From positions 62,001 through 126,000 of the forward strand of contig NZ_WVTD01000003.1 of the NCBI RefSeq assembly GCF_009856825.1: a stretch of 64,000 bases of DNA, written 5' to 3'. Position 1 is the first letter of the stretch. Every line of letters starts with the position of its first letter. Below the pieces are notes generated by a model, which searched no databases, was not told the origin of the DNA, and saw nothing but the letters and a program-made list of their open reading frames with translations. Positions 10,181 to 18,982 of this stretch are shown here, piece after piece. This stretch comes from Novosphingobium silvae (GTDB taxonomy: Bacteria > Pseudomonadota > Alphaproteobacteria > Sphingomonadales > Sphingomonadaceae). The position numbers were made by a program, and so were the translations under genes.

Positions 10181-10858
10181 TCAGCCTGCGGGGTAGCGAA
10201 GCCTTCCCAGCAGCCGCGTCACGCTGAACCGTTCGTCCGGGGTGCGAAGAAACTGCGCCTTCGCCTTTTCGAAACGCATGATCCCGTCGATCCGGCGATC
10301 AAGAAAGGCGCGCGTCTCGACCTTGTCCTCGCTCGTGTCGCGGGCGAAGACGTGAAGCGTGGCGGCATAGATCCCGCCCAGGATCGCTCGCTTGGTGTAG
10401 TGGTTGTAATCGGTCGCGGTATCGCCGGCGAGTCGCCACATGGCATCGGCGCTGCGCCAGCCCAGCCGGGTCGAGGCAGCGATGTTCTGTGGCATCGCCA
10501 TGATCGAAAGCGCACGAGTGAGCGCCTCTTCCCGCCCCCCCACGGCCTCGAGGCGAGCCCACACGAGACGACGGATACGCTCCCGTATCTTCATGTTGGA
10601 AAGCGCCGCACCTGCGACGCTCTCGGCCATCGCTGCGTCGACATGATCGATCCATGCCGCGATCATCGCCATCGGCCCGTCCTGGAACGCGAAAGCCGCG
10701 AGCGCCGGGTCCACGCCATTGGCGACTGCGGCCTGTTCCACCGCCTCGGGGCTCCAGCCGTCGAACACGGCCGCATCCGCGATGGCTGGCGCAAGACGGC
10801 GGCGCAGATCGCCGAGCGTCGCATCGGCAGGAGCATCAAAGGTCATATTCGTCGCCAT
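10181..10858 (-). CDS. COQ9 family protein (ubiquinone biosynthesis)
   Basis: This 225-residue protein carries the COQ9 C-terminal signature, including TDYNHYTKRAILGGIYAAT. COQ9 has a TetR-like fold, binds lipid and helps COQ7-type hydroxylation in ubiquinone biosynthesis. Its ATG overlaps the stop of the upstream ankyrin gene by one base (TGATG), so the two are probably translated as a unit. No other coq genes are adjacent apart from ispB 7 kb away. Confidence 0.85.
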   Translation of the reverse strand: MATNMTFDAPADATLGDLRRRLAPAIADAAVFDGWSPEAVEQAAVANGVDPALAAFAFQDGPMAMIAAWIDHVDAAMAESVAGAALSNMKIRERIRRLVWARLEAVGGREEALTRALSIMAMPQNIAASTRLGWRSADAMWRLAGDTATDYNHYTKRAILGGIYAATLHVFARDTSEDKVETRAFLDRRIDGIMRFEKAKAQFLRTPDERFSVTRLLGRLRYPAG

Positions 10859-11514
10859 CAGAACGTGGGTCCGTAGACGGGCTTGGCAGCCTTCAGGTTC
10901 TTCTTGGCGTACGTGTTGATCGTCTCGGTGAGATTGGCGCTGCCGCCTTCCACCTTCGCGTAGTCTCGCGCGCTTCGTCCGGAGTTATCTGCCCGATCGG
11001 GATTGGCGCCAGCTTCGAGCAGCGCCTTCATCATCTGCATGTCCTTGCGGTGCACTGCGAAGATCAGCGGCGTTTCGCCCGCGTCGTTGGGAGTGTCGGG
11101 ATAGGCCTTCTGCTGGAGGAGCAGCGCGGCGCCCTCGCGCCAGCCAAGGTTCACTGCCAGCTCCAGCGCGGTGCGACCGCGATCGTCGGCCGCGTTGACG
11201 TTCGCACCCTTGCCGACGAGGTAGCTGAGCCAGGTCAGGTCGCGGCGGGCCGTGACGATGTGCAGCGCGGTCTCTCCGGTGGTCACGTCCTTGGCGTTGA
11301 CGATCTGCGCCGAATCCATCAGCGCCTTCTCCACCTTCTCGCCTTCCTTCTTCTTCACCGCCTCGAGGAACTTGTATCCCTCCGAGAAATCCGCATGGGC
11401 CGGGCTTGCCACCAGCAACCCCATCGCGATCGCCGGAGCCATCGCCCTCAGCCCCGTTGCCTTGAGGATCCCTCGCGAGGCGGCCACCACGCTGCGGATC
11501 GAAATCTTCAACAC
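10858..11514 (-). CDS. secreted ankyrin-repeat protein
   Basis: This 218-residue protein has a long basic N-terminus, a hydrophobic core and an AHA signal cleavage site (about residue 41). Three to four ankyrin repeats follow (about 77-190), each showing the G-TALH/LA...L-GA-VN pattern. It is therefore predicted to be periplasmic, where it would mediate protein-protein contacts. It is coupled to COQ9 downstream. The partner is unknown. Confidence 0.82.
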   Translation of the reverse strand: MLKISIRSVVAASRGILKATGLRAMAPAIAMGLLVASPAHADFSEGYKFLEAVKKKEGEKVEKALMDSAQIVNAKDVTTGETALHIVTARRDLTWLSYLVGKGANVNAADDRGRTALELAVNLGWREGAALLLQQKAYPDTPNDAGETPLIFAVHRKDMQMMKALLEAGANPDRADNSGRSARDYAKVEGGSANLTETINTYAKKNLKAAKPVYGPTF

Positions 11515-11603
11515 GTCAACTTCCTCCAGACACTGGTAATTCGCGCGATCCCGCCACCCGCGCCTTGCATGAGGACGCTTAGCAGGTCATGAACCCTGGC
11601 GCC

Positions 11604-12206
11604 ATGACCTACCTGTTCCGTCGTCTCGCCCCTGTAGCCCTTGCGCTTGCGACCGGGCTTTCGCTTGCCGCATGCCAGCAGCAGTCCTCGGCCGAGGCGC
11701 CGCCGCTCGAGGGCGCCGCGATCGGCGGGCCGTTCACGCTGGTCGACCAGCATAGCAAGCAGGTCACATGGGATTCCTTCAAGGGTCGCTGGCGCATCGT
11801 CTACTTCGGCTACACTTTCTGCCCCGACGCCTGCCCGCTCGATGTGCAGGCCATGATGCGCGGCTTCTCTTCCTTCGAGAAGGCGCATGCTGCGCGGGCG
11901 GCGAAGGTGCAGCCGATCTTCATCACCATCGATCCTGCACGGGATACGCCCGAAGTCGTGGGGCAGTGGACCGCCGCCTTCGGGCCGCGCCTCCTCGGCC
12001 TGACCGGCTCGCCCCAGCAGGTCGACAAGGCGGCAAAAGCTTTCGCATCCTATTACAGGAAGGGCGAGGAAACGCCCGGTGGATACCTGATGGATCATAG
12101 CCGGATCGCCTACCTGATGGATCCGGACGGAAAGCCGATCGCCATGCTTCCGATCGACAAAGGCCCGCAGGAAGTCGCCGCCGAACTCGCCAAGTGGGTG
12201 AAGTGA
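11604..12206 (+). CDS. SCO1/SenC-type copper chaperone lipoprotein
   Basis: This protein of about 200 residues has a lipoprotein signal (LSLAAC lipobox) and a thioredoxin-like fold. The copper-binding CxxxC reads FCPDACP and the distal His is in MDHSRIAYL. Proteins of this family deliver copper to the CuA site of cytochrome c oxidase subunit II. The ATG at 11604 gives the most compact signal peptide; an ATG at 11589 is also open. The next gene starts inside its stop codon region (GTGA overlap). A CuA oxidase is encoded at 54.9 kb, but there may be other oxidases elsewhere. Confidence 0.9.
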   Translation: MTYLFRRLAPVALALATGLSLAACQQQSSAEAPPLEGAAIGGPFTLVDQHSKQVTWDSFKGRWRIVYFGYTFCPDACPLDVQAMMRGFSSFEKAHAARAAKVQPIFITIDPARDTPEVVGQWTAAFGPRLLGLTGSPQQVDKAAKAFASYYRKGEETPGGYLMDHSRIAYLMDPDGKPIAMLPIDKGPQEVAAELAKWVK

Positions 12207-12733
12207 CCAGCCCGCCTCCTTCCGGCAAGCCCTTCTGGGAACGTCCTCTCGACCAGCTCAGCCGCGAGGAGTGGGAGGCGCTTTGCGACGGCTGCGGACA
12301 GTGCTGCCTGCACAAGGTCGAGGACGAGGACACCGGCGAGATCTATCATACCAACGTCGCGTGCAAGCTGCTCAACCTGAAGACGGCCCAGTGCAGCGAC
12401 TATGCCAATCGCCGCAGCTTCGTGCCTGACTGCCTGAAACTCACGCCCGAGACGGCGGGCCGCTATGCCTGGTTGCCGCCGAGTTGCGCCTATCGTCTGC
12501 GCGCCGAAGGCGATCCCTTGCCCGAATGGCACTACCTCGTCAGCGGCAGCCGCGACACGGTGCACGAGGCAGGCATGTCTGTTGCCGGCAAGGTCATTTC
12601 CGAGGACATCGCGGGCCCGCTGGAGAACCACATCGTCTGGCCCTATGGCGACGATGACGATCTCGACGAAGACGAGTTCGGGAATGACGATGCCGCGCCC
12701 TGGGACATCCTTCCCTCACGAGGAAAGGACTGA
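12203..12733 (+). CDS. UPF0260/YcgN-type Cys-cluster protein
   Basis: This 176-residue protein belongs to the YcgN/YkgJ group with a conserved Cys set: CDGCGQCC near the N-terminus, then a Cys in VACKLLN, QCSDY and FVPDCLKL. These could bind Fe-S or zinc. The function of the family is not established. I chose GTG 12203 because it gives a 4-bp GTGA overlap with the Sco1 gene; GTG 12194 is an alternative. An acidic tail follows (about residues 150-172). Confidence 0.8.
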   Translation: MTSPPPSGKPFWERPLDQLSREEWEALCDGCGQCCLHKVEDEDTGEIYHTNVACKLLNLKTAQCSDYANRRSFVPDCLKLTPETAGRYAWLPPSCAYRLRAEGDPLPEWHYLVSGSRDTVHEAGMSVAGKVISEDIAGPLENHIVWPYGDDDDLDEDEFGNDDAAPWDILPSRGKD

Positions 12734-12738
12734 GCATC

Positions 12739-13464
12739 GTGCTGGACTGGTTGCGGCGCGATCCGGCAAGCGAGCCCATGGTCGACGTCGGCGGCCGCCG
12801 CTTGCCAGTGGTGATCCGCCGGCTCGAACGAGCCCGCCGCATGACCATGCGGCTGGCTCCCGACGGCAGCGAGGTCCGCATCTCTGTTCCGCACTGGACC
12901 CGCAGCGCGGAAGCGCTCGCATTCGCCACCAGCCGGACCGACTGGCTCGCCGGACAACTGGCCGCCATTCCCGCATCGTCAGCTATTGGCGATGGCAGCG
13001 TGCTGCGCTTCCGGGGTGACGACCTTCGTATCGTCCATGACCCTGCCGCGCCGCGCAGGCCGGTGGTCGACGACGGCGACCTTCGCCTTGGCGGGGCGGC
13101 CACCTCGCTTACACCGCGGGTCCTGCGCTGGCTTCAGGAGGAGGCCCGGCAACTTCTCTTGACCGACCTTGCCGATTACTGCGCAAGGGCGGCCCTGCCC
13201 TGCCCGACGCTTGCCCTCTCCAGCGCGCAACGCCGCTGGGGATCGTGCGCTCACGACGGCACGATCCGCATCAACTGGCGCCTCATCATGGCGCCCGACA
13301 TGGTGCGACGTTCGGTGGTGGCCCACGAGGTCGCCCATCTCGTGCACTTCGACCATTCCCCCGCCTTCCATCATTGCCTCAAGACCACCTTCGAAGGCTC
13401 GGTGCACGAGGCCAACCGGTGGCTGAAGGCGAACGGTCGCACTCTCTACGTGCCGTTCGGCTAG
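12739..13464 (+). CDS. YgjP-like zinc metallopeptidase (M48/SprT-like)
   Basis: This 241-residue cytosolic protein has the zinc motif VVAHEVAHLVHFDHSPAFH, preceded by RRWGSC and INWRLIMAP, which define the YgjP/DUF45 family. The distal ligand His is in the HSPAFHHC segment. The N-terminal half has an RRxxRMTMRLAPDGSEVRISVP strand pattern typical of this family. Substrates are unknown. It is 5 bp downstream of the UPF0260 gene and is likely co-transcribed. Confidence 0.88.
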   Translation: MLDWLRRDPASEPMVDVGGRRLPVVIRRLERARRMTMRLAPDGSEVRISVPHWTRSAEALAFATSRTDWLAGQLAAIPASSAIGDGSVLRFRGDDLRIVHDPAAPRRPVVDDGDLRLGGAATSLTPRVLRWLQEEARQLLLTDLADYCARAALPCPTLALSSAQRRWGSCAHDGTIRINWRLIMAPDMVRRSVVAHEVAHLVHFDHSPAFHHCLKTTFEGSVHEANRWLKANGRTLYVPFG

Positions 13465-13487
13465 CGTTCAGCGGCAAAAGCGCTTAA

Positions 13488-13982
13488 ATGGCTGCCATGC
13501 TCAAGCGTTTCGGATACTGGAAAGACGTCAATCCGACCGGCATGATTGCCGACTTCGCCATCGTGTGGAAGCAGGCGGGGAGCAACCGCTGGCGCATCGC
13601 TGCCGTCTCGGCCGCCTGTACGTTCGGCGTGTTCTACCTGATGACCACGCAGGAGGCGAAAGCCCCGCACCCGCCGCCGAAGGTCACCTACATCTCCGTT
13701 CTCGACGAGCACCGCACCGACGCGCAGATCCTCGCCGAGAACATCGCCAACCAGAAGGACAAGGAAGCCTGGCTGCGCGAGCAGGCGCGGCGCGACAAGG
13801 ACGTGCGCGAGCTTTACAAGACGATCGGCCGCGTCTCGGGCATGGACGTGGACAAGATCGCCCGCGAAGCCGAGGCGGAGGAAGCCGAGCGCGACCGGGC
13901 CGAACGCGCCAGGATCGAGGAAACGCTGCGGCGCGGCGGCATCGCCAATCCCAAGCTCGCTCCTGCCCCTACCGCCGAGTAG
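13488..13982 (+). CDS. conserved membrane-anchored protein of unknown function
   Basis: This 164-residue protein starts [13 protein letters not shown]. It has one hydrophobic segment at about residues 38-54 and a long charged C-terminal helix (about 75-150, rich in Glu, Arg and Lys) that could be a coiled coil. No catalytic motif is seen. It ends 4 bp before ribD, so it may be part of the same transcript. The start could also be the ATG at 13497. Confidence 0.68.
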   Translation: MAAMLKRFGYWKDVNPTGMIADFAIVWKQAGSNRWRIAAVSAACTFGVFYLMTTQEAKAPHPPPKVTYISVLDEHRTDAQILAENIANQKDKEAWLREQARRDKDVRELYKTIGRVSGMDVDKIAREAEAEEAERDRAERARIEETLRRGGIANPKLAPAPTAE

Positions 13983-13986
13983 GCGC

Positions 13987-14982
13987 ATGCCCGAAGCCCT
14001 GAATGCCTGCAGCGCCGACGCGCGCTGGCTTGCCGCAGCGGCAGCGCTTGCAGCACGGGCTCGCCCGCTCAGTGCCCCCAATCCCGGCGTCGGCGCGTTG
14101 ATCGTGCGCGATGGCCGCGTGGTGGCTCGCGGCTGGACGCAGCCGGGCGGGCGCCCTCATGCCGAGGCCGTGGCGCTTGCCGCGGCGGGCGAGGCGGCGC
14201 AGGGGGCCACGCTCTACGTGACGCTGGAGCCATGCGCGCATCGATCCCCTCGTGGTCCGGCCTGTGCCGACCTGGTGTGCGCGTCTGGCCTCGCCCGGGT
14301 GGTGGCTGGCTGCATGGACCCCGATCCCCGCACCTCAGGCGCCGGGCTGGCCCGCATCGCTGCGGCGGGGATCGAGGCTGAGTTCCTGTCTTCCCCCGCA
14401 TGCGCACGCAGCCTTTCGGGCTATCTTACGGCACGGCGCCTCGGCCGGCCGGAGGTGACGCTCAAGCTTGCCCTGTCGCTGGACGGCTGCATCGCGCTGC
14501 CGAGCGGGGAAAGCCAGTGGATCACCGGTCCCGAGGCCCGCGCCCATACGCATGCGATGCGCGCGCGTGCGGACGCGATCCTCGTCGGTGGCGGAACCCT
14601 GCGCGCCGATTCGCCGCGGCTTGATGTACGTCTTCCCGGCCTCGAAGGGCGCAGCCCGCAGCGCTTCGTATTGACGCGCGGCGGCGTGCCGGACGGTTGG
14701 CGCGCGCTTCCAGCTCCCGCTGCCCTGGCGGACATGGAAGGCATCCTTCACCTTTTCGTGGAGGGCGGCGCGGGCGCTGCAAGCGCTTTCCTGGCCGAGG
14801 GTCTTGTCGACCGCCTGCTCATCTACCGCGCCCCCATCCTGCTTGGCGGCCGCTCTGCCCTTGGCGACATTGGCCTCGGCTCGCTTTCCGAGGCACATGG
14901 ACGATGGCGGATGACCGAGCGCCGCCAGCTTGGCAGCGATACCCTTGAAGTCTACGAGGCCTGCAACCCTGCAGGGAGCTAG
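13987..14982 (+). CDS. ribD: bifunctional riboflavin biosynthesis deaminase/reductase
   Basis: This 331-residue enzyme catalyses two steps of riboflavin synthesis. The N-terminal cytidine-deaminase-like domain has PNPGVGALIV, the zinc site HAEAVAL and the PCAH...C pair. The C-terminal reductase domain has VTLKLALSLDGCIA, ITGPEAR and ILVGGGTLRADSP. The Cys-rich loop reads PCAHRSPRGPAC, slightly different from the usual PCxHxGRTPPC, but both Cys ligands are there. It lies 4 bp upstream of ribE. Confidence 0.95.
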   Translation: MPEALNACSADARWLAAAAALAARARPLSAPNPGVGALIVRDGRVVARGWTQPGGRPHAEAVALAAAGEAAQGATLYVTLEPCAHRSPRGPACADLVCASGLARVVAGCMDPDPRTSGAGLARIAAAGIEAEFLSSPACARSLSGYLTARRLGRPEVTLKLALSLDGCIALPSGESQWITGPEARAHTHAMRARADAILVGGGTLRADSPRLDVRLPGLEGRSPQRFVLTRGGVPDGWRALPAPAALADMEGILHLFVEGGAGAASAFLAEGLVDRLLIYRAPILLGGRSALGDIGLGSLSEAHGRWRMTERRQLGSDTLEVYEACNPAGS

Positions 14983-14986
14983 CTGA

Positions 14987-15604
14987 ATGTTCACCGGAAT
15001 CATCACCGCCATCGGCACTATCCGTGAGAGCCGCCATGACGGCGACTTGCACGCGGTCATCGGCTGCCCATTTGATCCTGCGGGGGTTGCCATCGGCGCC
15101 TCCATCGCCTGCTCGGGCGTCTGCCTGACCGTTGTCGACAAAGGCGGCATGGCAGGAGACGCGTGGTTTGCAGTCGACATCTCCGACGAATCGATCAGTC
15201 GCACCGTACCGGGCCGGTGGGAAGCCGGCCGACAGCTCAACCTCGAGCCTGCACTGAAGCTTGGCGACGAACTGGGCGGGCACATCGTCACCGGCCATGT
15301 GGATGGCGTGGGTAAGGTCGTCTCGATTACACCGGTTGGCGATTCGCGCCGTTTCGTGATCGCCGCACCCCAGAATCTAGCGCCTTATCTCGCACCCAAG
15401 GGATCCATCACGGTCGATGGCGTGTCGCTTACCGTCAACGAAGTCAGCGACGAGGCTGACGGCACCTGCCATTTTACCCTGAACATCATCCCACACACCG
15501 CCGAGGTGACGACCCTCGGCACCTTGCGGGAAGGGGATGCGGTAAACCTCGAAATCGACGTGCTTGCCCGTTACCTGCAGCGCATGCAGTCCTTGCGCAG
15601 CTGA
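14987..15604 (+). CDS. ribE: riboflavin synthase, alpha subunit
   Basis: This 205-residue protein has two lumazine-binding repeats. It begins MFTGIITAIGTI and repeats the pattern with GHIVTGHVDGVG and a second half ending in the VNLEIDVLARYLQR signature. It catalyses dismutation of 6,7-dimethyl-8-ribityllumazine to riboflavin. It is the last gene of the run starting with Sco1 or ribD and is followed by a strong hairpin. No FMN riboswitch can be recognised upstream; the operon context leaves little room for one. Confidence 0.95.
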   Translation: MFTGIITAIGTIRESRHDGDLHAVIGCPFDPAGVAIGASIACSGVCLTVVDKGGMAGDAWFAVDISDESISRTVPGRWEAGRQLNLEPALKLGDELGGHIVTGHVDGVGKVVSITPVGDSRRFVIAAPQNLAPYLAPKGSITVDGVSLTVNEVSDEADGTCHFTLNIIPHTAEVTTLGTLREGDAVNLEIDVLARYLQRMQSLRS

Positions 15605-15632
15605 TCCAAACGGTAGAGGCGCAAGCCGCGCT

Positions 15633-15668
15633 GGCGTTGACACAACTTCGAACAGTTGCGTCAACGCC
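15633..15668. terminator. bidirectional hairpin between ribE and aminotransferase
   Basis: A 15-bp stem with one mismatch (GGCGTTGACACAACT pairs with AGTTGCGTCAACGCC) and a 6-nt loop lies between two convergent genes, 28 bp after the ribE stop and 14 bp from the aminotransferase stop. No long T-tract is present. The position and strength suggest a shared terminator. Confidence 0.6.
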
Positions 15669-15682
15669 GGTGCAAAGAAGCG

Positions 15683-16858
15683 TCAGCCCGTTACGTCCGC
15701 GACAGCCGCGATGAACTGGTCGATGTTGCCCATCGTGAGCCCGGCGACGTTGATGCGGCCCGACGCGGCGAAGTAGATACCGTGCCTGGAGCGCATTTCC
15801 TGCACCTGCTCAGGCGTGAAGGGAATTATCGAGAACAGCCCGTTCTGAGCCCCGATCGGCGTCAGGTCCACGCCGCCGGTGCGACCGGCCGCAGCGAGCT
15901 TGGCACGCACCGCGCGCATGCGCTCGCGCATCTCGTCGAGTTCGGCGAGCCACTGCTTGGTCAGCGCCTCGTCCTCGAGAACCAAGCGCACGGCAGCGGC
16001 GCCATGGTCCGGCGGCTGCGACCAGTTTGCGCGGGCGAGCGCATGGCCGTTCGACATGATGCGCGGAAGGTCGGCCGGATCGGCAGCCATGGCATAAAGG
16101 GCGCCGGTGCGGTCGCGGTAGAGACCGAAATTCTTGTCGCACGAATAGCACACCAGCGCTTCCGGAACGGCGACGAGCACGCGGCGCAGACCGTATGCGT
16201 CCTCTTCCATGCCGAGGCCCAGGCCCTGGTATGCAAGGTCGAGCACGGGCAGGACCTTGCTCTGCGCGACCAGCAGCGCGATCTCGTCCCACTGCGCATC
16301 GGTATAATCGATACCGGTCGGATTGTGGCAGCAGCCATGCAGCAGGATGGCATCGCCTTCCATTGCCGAAGCCAGCGCCGCGCGCAGGGCGTCCATGTCG
16401 GCGGCGCCTCCGGCCGCGTGGTTGAACTCGAGCACTTCGAGGCCGAGATCGGCGCAGATCTGGTTGTGATTCGGCCAGCTTGGCTTGCCAACGATCACGC
16501 GGCGATAACCCGCGCGCTTGATCATCGCGAGCGCGAGACGCAGCGAACCGGTTCCGCCCGGCGTCTGCATACCCTCGATGCGGCCGCCCATGTCGGGGCT
16601 GTCCTTGCCGAAGATGTAGGGCATCAGCTTCTCGACGAAGCCCATGTCGCCCTCGGGACCAAGGTAAGCCTTGGAATCCTGTTCCGCGACCAGCTTCGCC
16701 TCGGCCGCCTTGATCGCCGCGAACACGGGGGTGTCCCCCTCGCCCGTGCGGTAGACGCCGACACCGAGGTCGATCTTGTCGGCCCGGGGATCGGTGTTGT
16801 GGAGCTTGATCAGCGCCAGGAGCGCATCGGCGGGCTGTTGCGTGAGGTCATTGAGCAT
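15683..16858 (-). CDS. aromatic/aspartate aminotransferase (class I, TyrB-like)
   Basis: This 391-residue PLP enzyme transfers amino groups between aromatic or dicarboxylic amino acids and 2-oxoglutarate. The PLP-binding Lys is in CYSCDKNFGLYRDRTG, the substrate carboxylate Arg in SGRINVAGL, and the ring-stacking motif in CHNPTGIDYT. The N-terminus LGVGVYRTGEGDTPVF is typical of the AspC/TyrB subgroup. Substrate choice cannot be fixed by eye. The nearby chorismate mutase makes an aromatic role reasonable. Confidence 0.92.
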   Translation of the reverse strand: MLNDLTQQPADALLALIKLHNTDPRADKIDLGVGVYRTGEGDTPVFAAIKAAEAKLVAEQDSKAYLGPEGDMGFVEKLMPYIFGKDSPDMGGRIEGMQTPGGTGSLRLALAMIKRAGYRRVIVGKPSWPNHNQICADLGLEVLEFNHAAGGAADMDALRAALASAMEGDAILLHGCCHNPTGIDYTDAQWDEIALLVAQSKVLPVLDLAYQGLGLGMEEDAYGLRRVLVAVPEALVCYSCDKNFGLYRDRTGALYAMAADPADLPRIMSNGHALARANWSQPPDHGAAAVRLVLEDEALTKQWLAELDEMRERMRAVRAKLAAAGRTGGVDLTPIGAQNGLFSIIPFTPEQVQEMRSRHGIYFAASGRINVAGLTMGNIDQFIAAVADVTG

Positions 16859-16937
16859 GGCGGGCGGCCATTAGCCTTGCCTCGACCTCAGCGCAACAGG
16901 CGAGTGCCACGGTTTGCACGACAGCAATAAAGTTGCG

Positions 16938-17759
16938 TCAGAACGGCAGCCAGCTCTGCTTTTCCGAGAACTTCATGTAGCCGATGTTGGCGCCGAGCCG
17001 CAGGCCCGCGCCTGCACGAACCGGTATCAGGACGGTGTTGCCGCGCCGCAGGTAGCTGACGGTGAACCCGCCGACGAGGTAGGCCTGCCCCTCGCCCGCT
17101 CCGAAGCGATGGTAGAGGTCCTGCGTATCATAGAGGTTGTAGACCAGCACGAAGGCGCTGCCCGCGTTCGCCCCGGCATCGAAGCCGATCGAAGGGCCCG
17201 TCCAGTAGACCGGCCGCTCCCCTTCGATCTTGTGGTGCATCGTGCCCGAGCCATAGCGCAGGCCGACGGCGATGGCGCCGCCTGCCTCACGCCCGACGAT
17301 GTAGGCGTTGGGTTCCCCCTGCTTGGCAAGAAGGTCGCGGATGACATCGGCAAGCCCCTTGGCGCCCTTGCCGAACACTCCCTCGGCTGCGCCGATCAGG
17401 TCATCCTCGCGGTAGGTCGCGCTAGTATCGCCGTTGACGACCGCAGGCGGCGATGCGGGCGCAGGCGAGCCAGGCGTTACCGGAGCCGCCGGCTGTCCGC
17501 TCCAATCGGCAGGAGGCGGCGCATCGACGGGCATGCCGTTGCCCGGGTCTGCAGCGGGCGGCACTGGCGTATATGTGGTACCCTGACCCAGGTCGCCGTC
17601 GATGGCGGCATCCGGGTCGACGGTGGTTACCTGTGCGACGGCGGGTGCCATCGGTGTGCCGAGCGCGAGCAGCGCGGCGATTGCCCCGATGATCCGGCCG
17701 CGGCCACGAAGGCGCCCCGCCTGCGCGCCCGCTTCGATAATGTGCTTGCGGTTAGGCAT
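16938..17759 (-). CDS. eipA: DUF1134 periplasmic envelope-integrity protein (EipA-like)
   Basis: This 273-residue secreted protein has a signal peptide ending around PAVAQ. A long Pro/Ala-rich linker (about residues 45-125) leads into a C-terminal DUF1134 domain, recognisable from GAAEGVFGKGAKGLADVI, EPNAYIVGREAGGA and GPSIGFDAGANAGSAFVLVYNL. In Brucella the DUF1134 protein EipA supports cell-envelope stress resistance; a similar role is inferred here. The ATG at 17759 has GGAGGG 7 nt upstream and directly precedes the signal peptide; an upstream in-frame GTG/ATG leader is less likely. Confidence 0.85.
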   Translation of the reverse strand: MPNRKHIIEAGAQAGRLRGRGRIIGAIAALLALGTPMAPAVAQVTTVDPDAAIDGDLGQGTTYTPVPPAADPGNGMPVDAPPPADWSGQPAAPVTPGSPAPASPPAVVNGDTSATYREDDLIGAAEGVFGKGAKGLADVIRDLLAKQGEPNAYIVGREAGGAIAVGLRYGSGTMHHKIEGERPVYWTGPSIGFDAGANAGSAFVLVYNLYDTQDLYHRFGAGEGQAYLVGGFTVSYLRRGNTVLIPVRAGAGLRLGANIGYMKFSEKQSWLPF

Positions 17760-17982
17760 GAGTTGACCCTCCACTGGTGTGCTGCCCTCTTCATCGAACA
17801 TGCCGACGAGCCCCACCCCGCGCCCCTTGCGCGGTCAAATTGGTGCCATCCCACAAGAATCCATGGCGCCTGACCTCGCAATGAACGGACGACGATCCGA
17901 GTCGCTTTTGCGGCGGAGCGAATCCCCTTCGGCTGCTTTCAGCAACTTTCTCGTAAATCGACATTTGCCAGCGCTTCGCCCC

Positions 17983-18011
17983 TTGCCGCCCCCGATAGTG
18001 CTCGCTATAGG
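17983..18011 (+). promoter_or_regulatory. probable promoter of tRNA-Ser
   Basis: TTGCCG (17983-17988) and TATAGG (18006-18011) are separated by 17 bp, and the tRNA starts 19 bp after the -10 box. This fits a sigma-70-type promoter. The remaining part of 17760-18030 shows no gene. Confidence 0.5.
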
Positions 18012-18030
18012 GCCCGCCTGAGCCGCATCC

Positions 18031-18122
18031 GGAGACGTGGGTGAGTGGCTGAAACCAGCGGTTTGCTAAACCGTCGTGCCCTTAAGGGGGCACCCCGGGT
18101 TCGAATCCCGGCGTCTCCGCCA
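18031..18122 (+). tRNA. tRNA-Ser (anticodon GCU)
   Basis: The acceptor stem GGAGACG pairs with CGTCTCC at 18112-18118, followed by G and an encoded CCA. The anticodon loop is TTTGCTAAA, giving GCU, which reads AGC/AGU. A long variable arm and the T-loop GGTTCGAATCC fit a class II Ser tRNA. Its last 14 bases form the integration core of two tandem elements, so the gene was kept intact after insertion. It now lacks a visible terminator directly downstream. Confidence 0.95.
18109..18122 (+). other. attachment core copy 1 (attL of element 1)
   Basis: CGGCGTCTCCGCCA covers the last 14 bases of tRNA-Ser including the encoded CCA. Identical copies lie at 25092 and 44717. Use of a tRNA 3' end is classic for tyrosine integrases, which occur in both elements. 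Confidence 0.88.
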
Positions 18123-18205
18123 TGCGCCTATGGGTCAGGCGACTCTAACCATCTGAAATCTTTAGATTTTCTCATGGATCGGGTCGCCCTGTTGGTGGGC
18201 GTATC

Positions 18206-18235
18206 ACCATCTGCCCACCATCCCCATTTGCAACG
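18206..18235 (+). repeat. left copy of a 30-bp end repeat of element 1
   Basis: ACCATCTGCCCACCA followed 8 nt later by TGCAACG matches ACCATCTACCCACCA ... TGCAACG at 24936-24965 in the same orientation and spacing (24 of 30 positions identical). One copy lies near each end of element 1, as expected for integrase arm-type sites. The stretch 18123-18205 has no gene. Confidence 0.55.
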
Positions 18236-18601
18236 TTATGCAGCGGATGCCCAGCGCATCGCACCAGCCGTCAGGTCGGCCCACGCCTGTGCTGCGTCAT
18301 GCTCCGGTAGGAACCGGCGCAGATCATCTTCGCTCAGCCCGCCTTGCGCCATGAGCAACACCGTGGTCGCGTTGATCGTCAGGACAGCTTGCGTACCCTT
18401 GCCGATGATACCGAACTCCGCGTCACGGACGTATCGGCAACGGTGTGCGACGTGCAGCAGTCCACGAATCGGGTGGAGCATGATGTCAGGGGTTTCAGCC
18501 ATGTAAGCTGCGAAGGTTGCAAGGCGGATGGTATTCGTTTGCCAATCGACCACCAGCGTTTCGCGCTGATCGTTGATTAGAAATGCGATGGTGGTCGTCA
18601 T
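18236..18601 (-). CDS. element 1 protein of unknown function
   Basis: This 121-residue protein begins MTTTIAFLINDQRETLVVDW. A GGAGAAAA ribosome site lies just upstream. There is no membrane segment and no recognised domain. It is the last gene of the leftward transcript, separated by 48 bp from the preceding gene. Hypothetical. Confidence 0.55.
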   Translation of the reverse strand: MTTTIAFLINDQRETLVVDWQTNTIRLATFAAYMAETPDIMLHPIRGLLHVAHRCRYVRDAEFGIIGKGTQAVLTINATTVLLMAQGGLSEDDLRRFLPEHDAAQAWADLTAGAMRWASAA

Positions 18602-18649
18602 GTCGTTTTCTCCAACGAAAATTAAGTGGCTTGCTTCCTCGAGCCGATC

Positions 18650-18982
18650 TCACGCGCGGTCCGGGTGCGCCATGTGGTTCCATGCGTAATAGAAATCTCC
18701 GCTAGCCATCGCTGCGCGAGCGCTCACGGTTTCAGGCATGATCGCATCGCTAATCCGCAGTGGCAGTTCATCCAGCGCCACCGTACCAGCTAGCCATGCC
18801 CCGAATGCTTCGCCTGCGTCGTCGCTGGCACTGGCAAGTGCGCGGGCGTTGTTTCGCAAGAACGCCTCGTATCGGGCGCGATCACCGTCCGACATGCGGG
18901 CAACCCGACCAGCCAATGAATCGCCAGGCCGCCAGTGCTCGAACAAGCGCTCAAGTCGCCGCCCGATGGACACCCGGCTCAC
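18650..18982 (-). CDS. element 1 protein of unknown function
   Basis: This 110-residue protein starts with GTG at 18982, sharing one base with the TAG stop of the DUF5681 gene (TAGTG), so translation is probably coupled. It is rich in Ala and Arg and predicted helical. I do not recognise a family. Confidence 0.6.
   Translation of the reverse strand: MSRVSIGRRLERLFEHWRPGDSLAGRVARMSDGDRARYEAFLRNNARALASASDDAGEAFGAWLAGTVALDELPLRISDAIMPETVSARAAMASGDFYYAWNHMAHPDRA

Noticed and set aside
15656..16930. 424-codon plus-strand frame opposite the aminotransferase
   Set aside because: The minus strand encodes a full class I aminotransferase; the other frame has no domain.
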